A stretch of DNA of 64,000 nt from positions 971,088 through 1,035,087 of the forward strand of contig NZ_FNYJ01000001.1 of the NCBI RefSeq assembly GCF_900108875.1, read 5' to 3'. The notes beneath the pieces were generated by a model that was not told the origin of the DNA, did not search any database, and worked only from the letters and a program-made list of their open reading frames with translations. The stretch's first letter is position 1, and each line of letters begins with the position of its first letter. This stretch comes from Pseudomonas sp. NFR16 (GTDB lineage Bacteria; Pseudomonadota; Gammaproteobacteria; Pseudomonadales; Pseudomonadaceae). Below, piece after piece: positions 63,810 through 64,000 of the stretch. Made by a program: the position numbers and the translations under genes.

Positions 63810-64000
63810 CCCCGGCGGGAGTGAGCCAACGTTCTTTAACGCCCCCTTCGATCAGCGGCCTGACACTCGACGCCTTCCCGGCTAAAGCCAGTCCTACGAA
63901 CAGCGTGCGGCGTCTGTAGGACCGGCTTTAGCCGGGAAAGGGCCTAACGCCGGTCTTACGAACAGCGTGCGGCGTCTGTAGGACCGGCTTCAGCCGGGAA
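63810..64000. repeat. REP cluster 5, continues past the window
   Basis: After the hydratase gene the last 211 bp are repetitive: GGGAGTGAGCCAAC, TTTAACGCCCCCTTCGATCA, GACGCCTTCCCGGCTAAAGCC, then two GTGCGGCGTCTGTAGGACCG copies 70 bp apart (at about 63906 and 63966), each followed by CGGCTT(T/C)AGCCGGGAA. The order matches the composite REP unit in the other clusters. Confidence 0.88.

Noticed and set aside
1..64000. tRNA genes, prophage or integrated element boundaries
   Set aside because: I saw no cloverleaf-like sequence, integrase, transposase or abrupt change of composition. The window appears to be continuous chromosome.

Overview
The window is chromosomal DNA from a fluorescent-type Pseudomonas. 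This is inferred from high GC, a recognisable PrrF iron-responsive small RNA, Pseudomonas-style REP clusters (GTGGGAG...GAGCTTGCTCGCGA and TTCCCGGCT(A/G)AAGCCGGTCCTAC motifs), selD/selU, a Pseudomonas-type trehalose synthase, the large fused indolepyruvate ferredoxin oxidoreductase and a quiC-type 3-dehydroshikimate dehydratase. I saw no rRNA, tRNA, CRISPR array, prophage or intact insertion sequence. The region reads as ordinary core and near-core chromosome, packed with regulators and transporters.

Layout. 1-7.7 kb: the 3' part of a TonB-dependent receptor, then a complete yejABEF-type peptide ABC importer. 7.9-13.1 kb: an ArsP_1-type permease, a REP cluster, the selD-selU operon, a second REP cluster and a lipoprotein. 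13.2-17.4 kb: an MFS permease, trehalose synthase and a LysE exporter. 17.5-23.7 kb: a MocR regulator flanked by two AhpD/CMD-fold paralogues, a Gfo/Idh/MocA oxidoreductase, an NADP aldehyde dehydrogenase and an FKBP isomerase. 23.8-24.8 kb: a strikingly regular 236-bp tandem REP array. 24.9-29.0 kb: indolepyruvate oxidoreductase divergent from an Lrp-type regulator.

29.1-31.4 kb: a Fur-box promoter and PrrF sRNA, a small protein that joins a sigma region-4 helix-turn-helix to a FecR-like N-terminal domain and a membrane anchor, and an M14 carboxypeptidase. 31.5-34.6 kb: an oxidative-stress module in which an ECF sigma factor and anti-sigma factor diverge from a membrane-anchored catalase-like peroxidase and a cytochrome b561; both directions carry the same GGAATAA-N14-CGTC promoter. 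34.7-42.7 kb: a 530-residue protein of unknown function, propionyl-CoA synthetase, an MFS/TetR pair, a leucine-rich-repeat protein kinase and a YebC-family protein. 43-47.5 kb: an orphan VgrG-like protein and a three-gene beta-oxidation cluster.

47.6-54.5 kb: a DHA2 efflux pump, then a quinate/shikimate catabolic cluster (AroE-like dehydrogenase, TetR regulator, 3-dehydroshikimate dehydratase and MFS importer) that would feed protocatechuate to the beta-ketoadipate pathway. 54.6-59.4 kb: a DMT permease, two LysR regulators, an old yellow enzyme and a small DUF2790 protein. 59.4-63.8 kb: a GntR regulator divergent from an aminotransferase, MFS transporter and 2-keto-4-pentenoate-hydratase-like set that looks like an uncharacterised catabolic operon. 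The window ends inside another REP cluster.

The items I would look at first are the sigma/anti-sigma hybrid next to PrrF, the mirrored ECF promoters, the MocR locus with its repeat operator and a CMD paralogue that has lost its redox cysteine, the LRR-kinase, and the exact 236-bp REP tandem array. All functional calls come from reading motifs and recalled family features; no database search was run.
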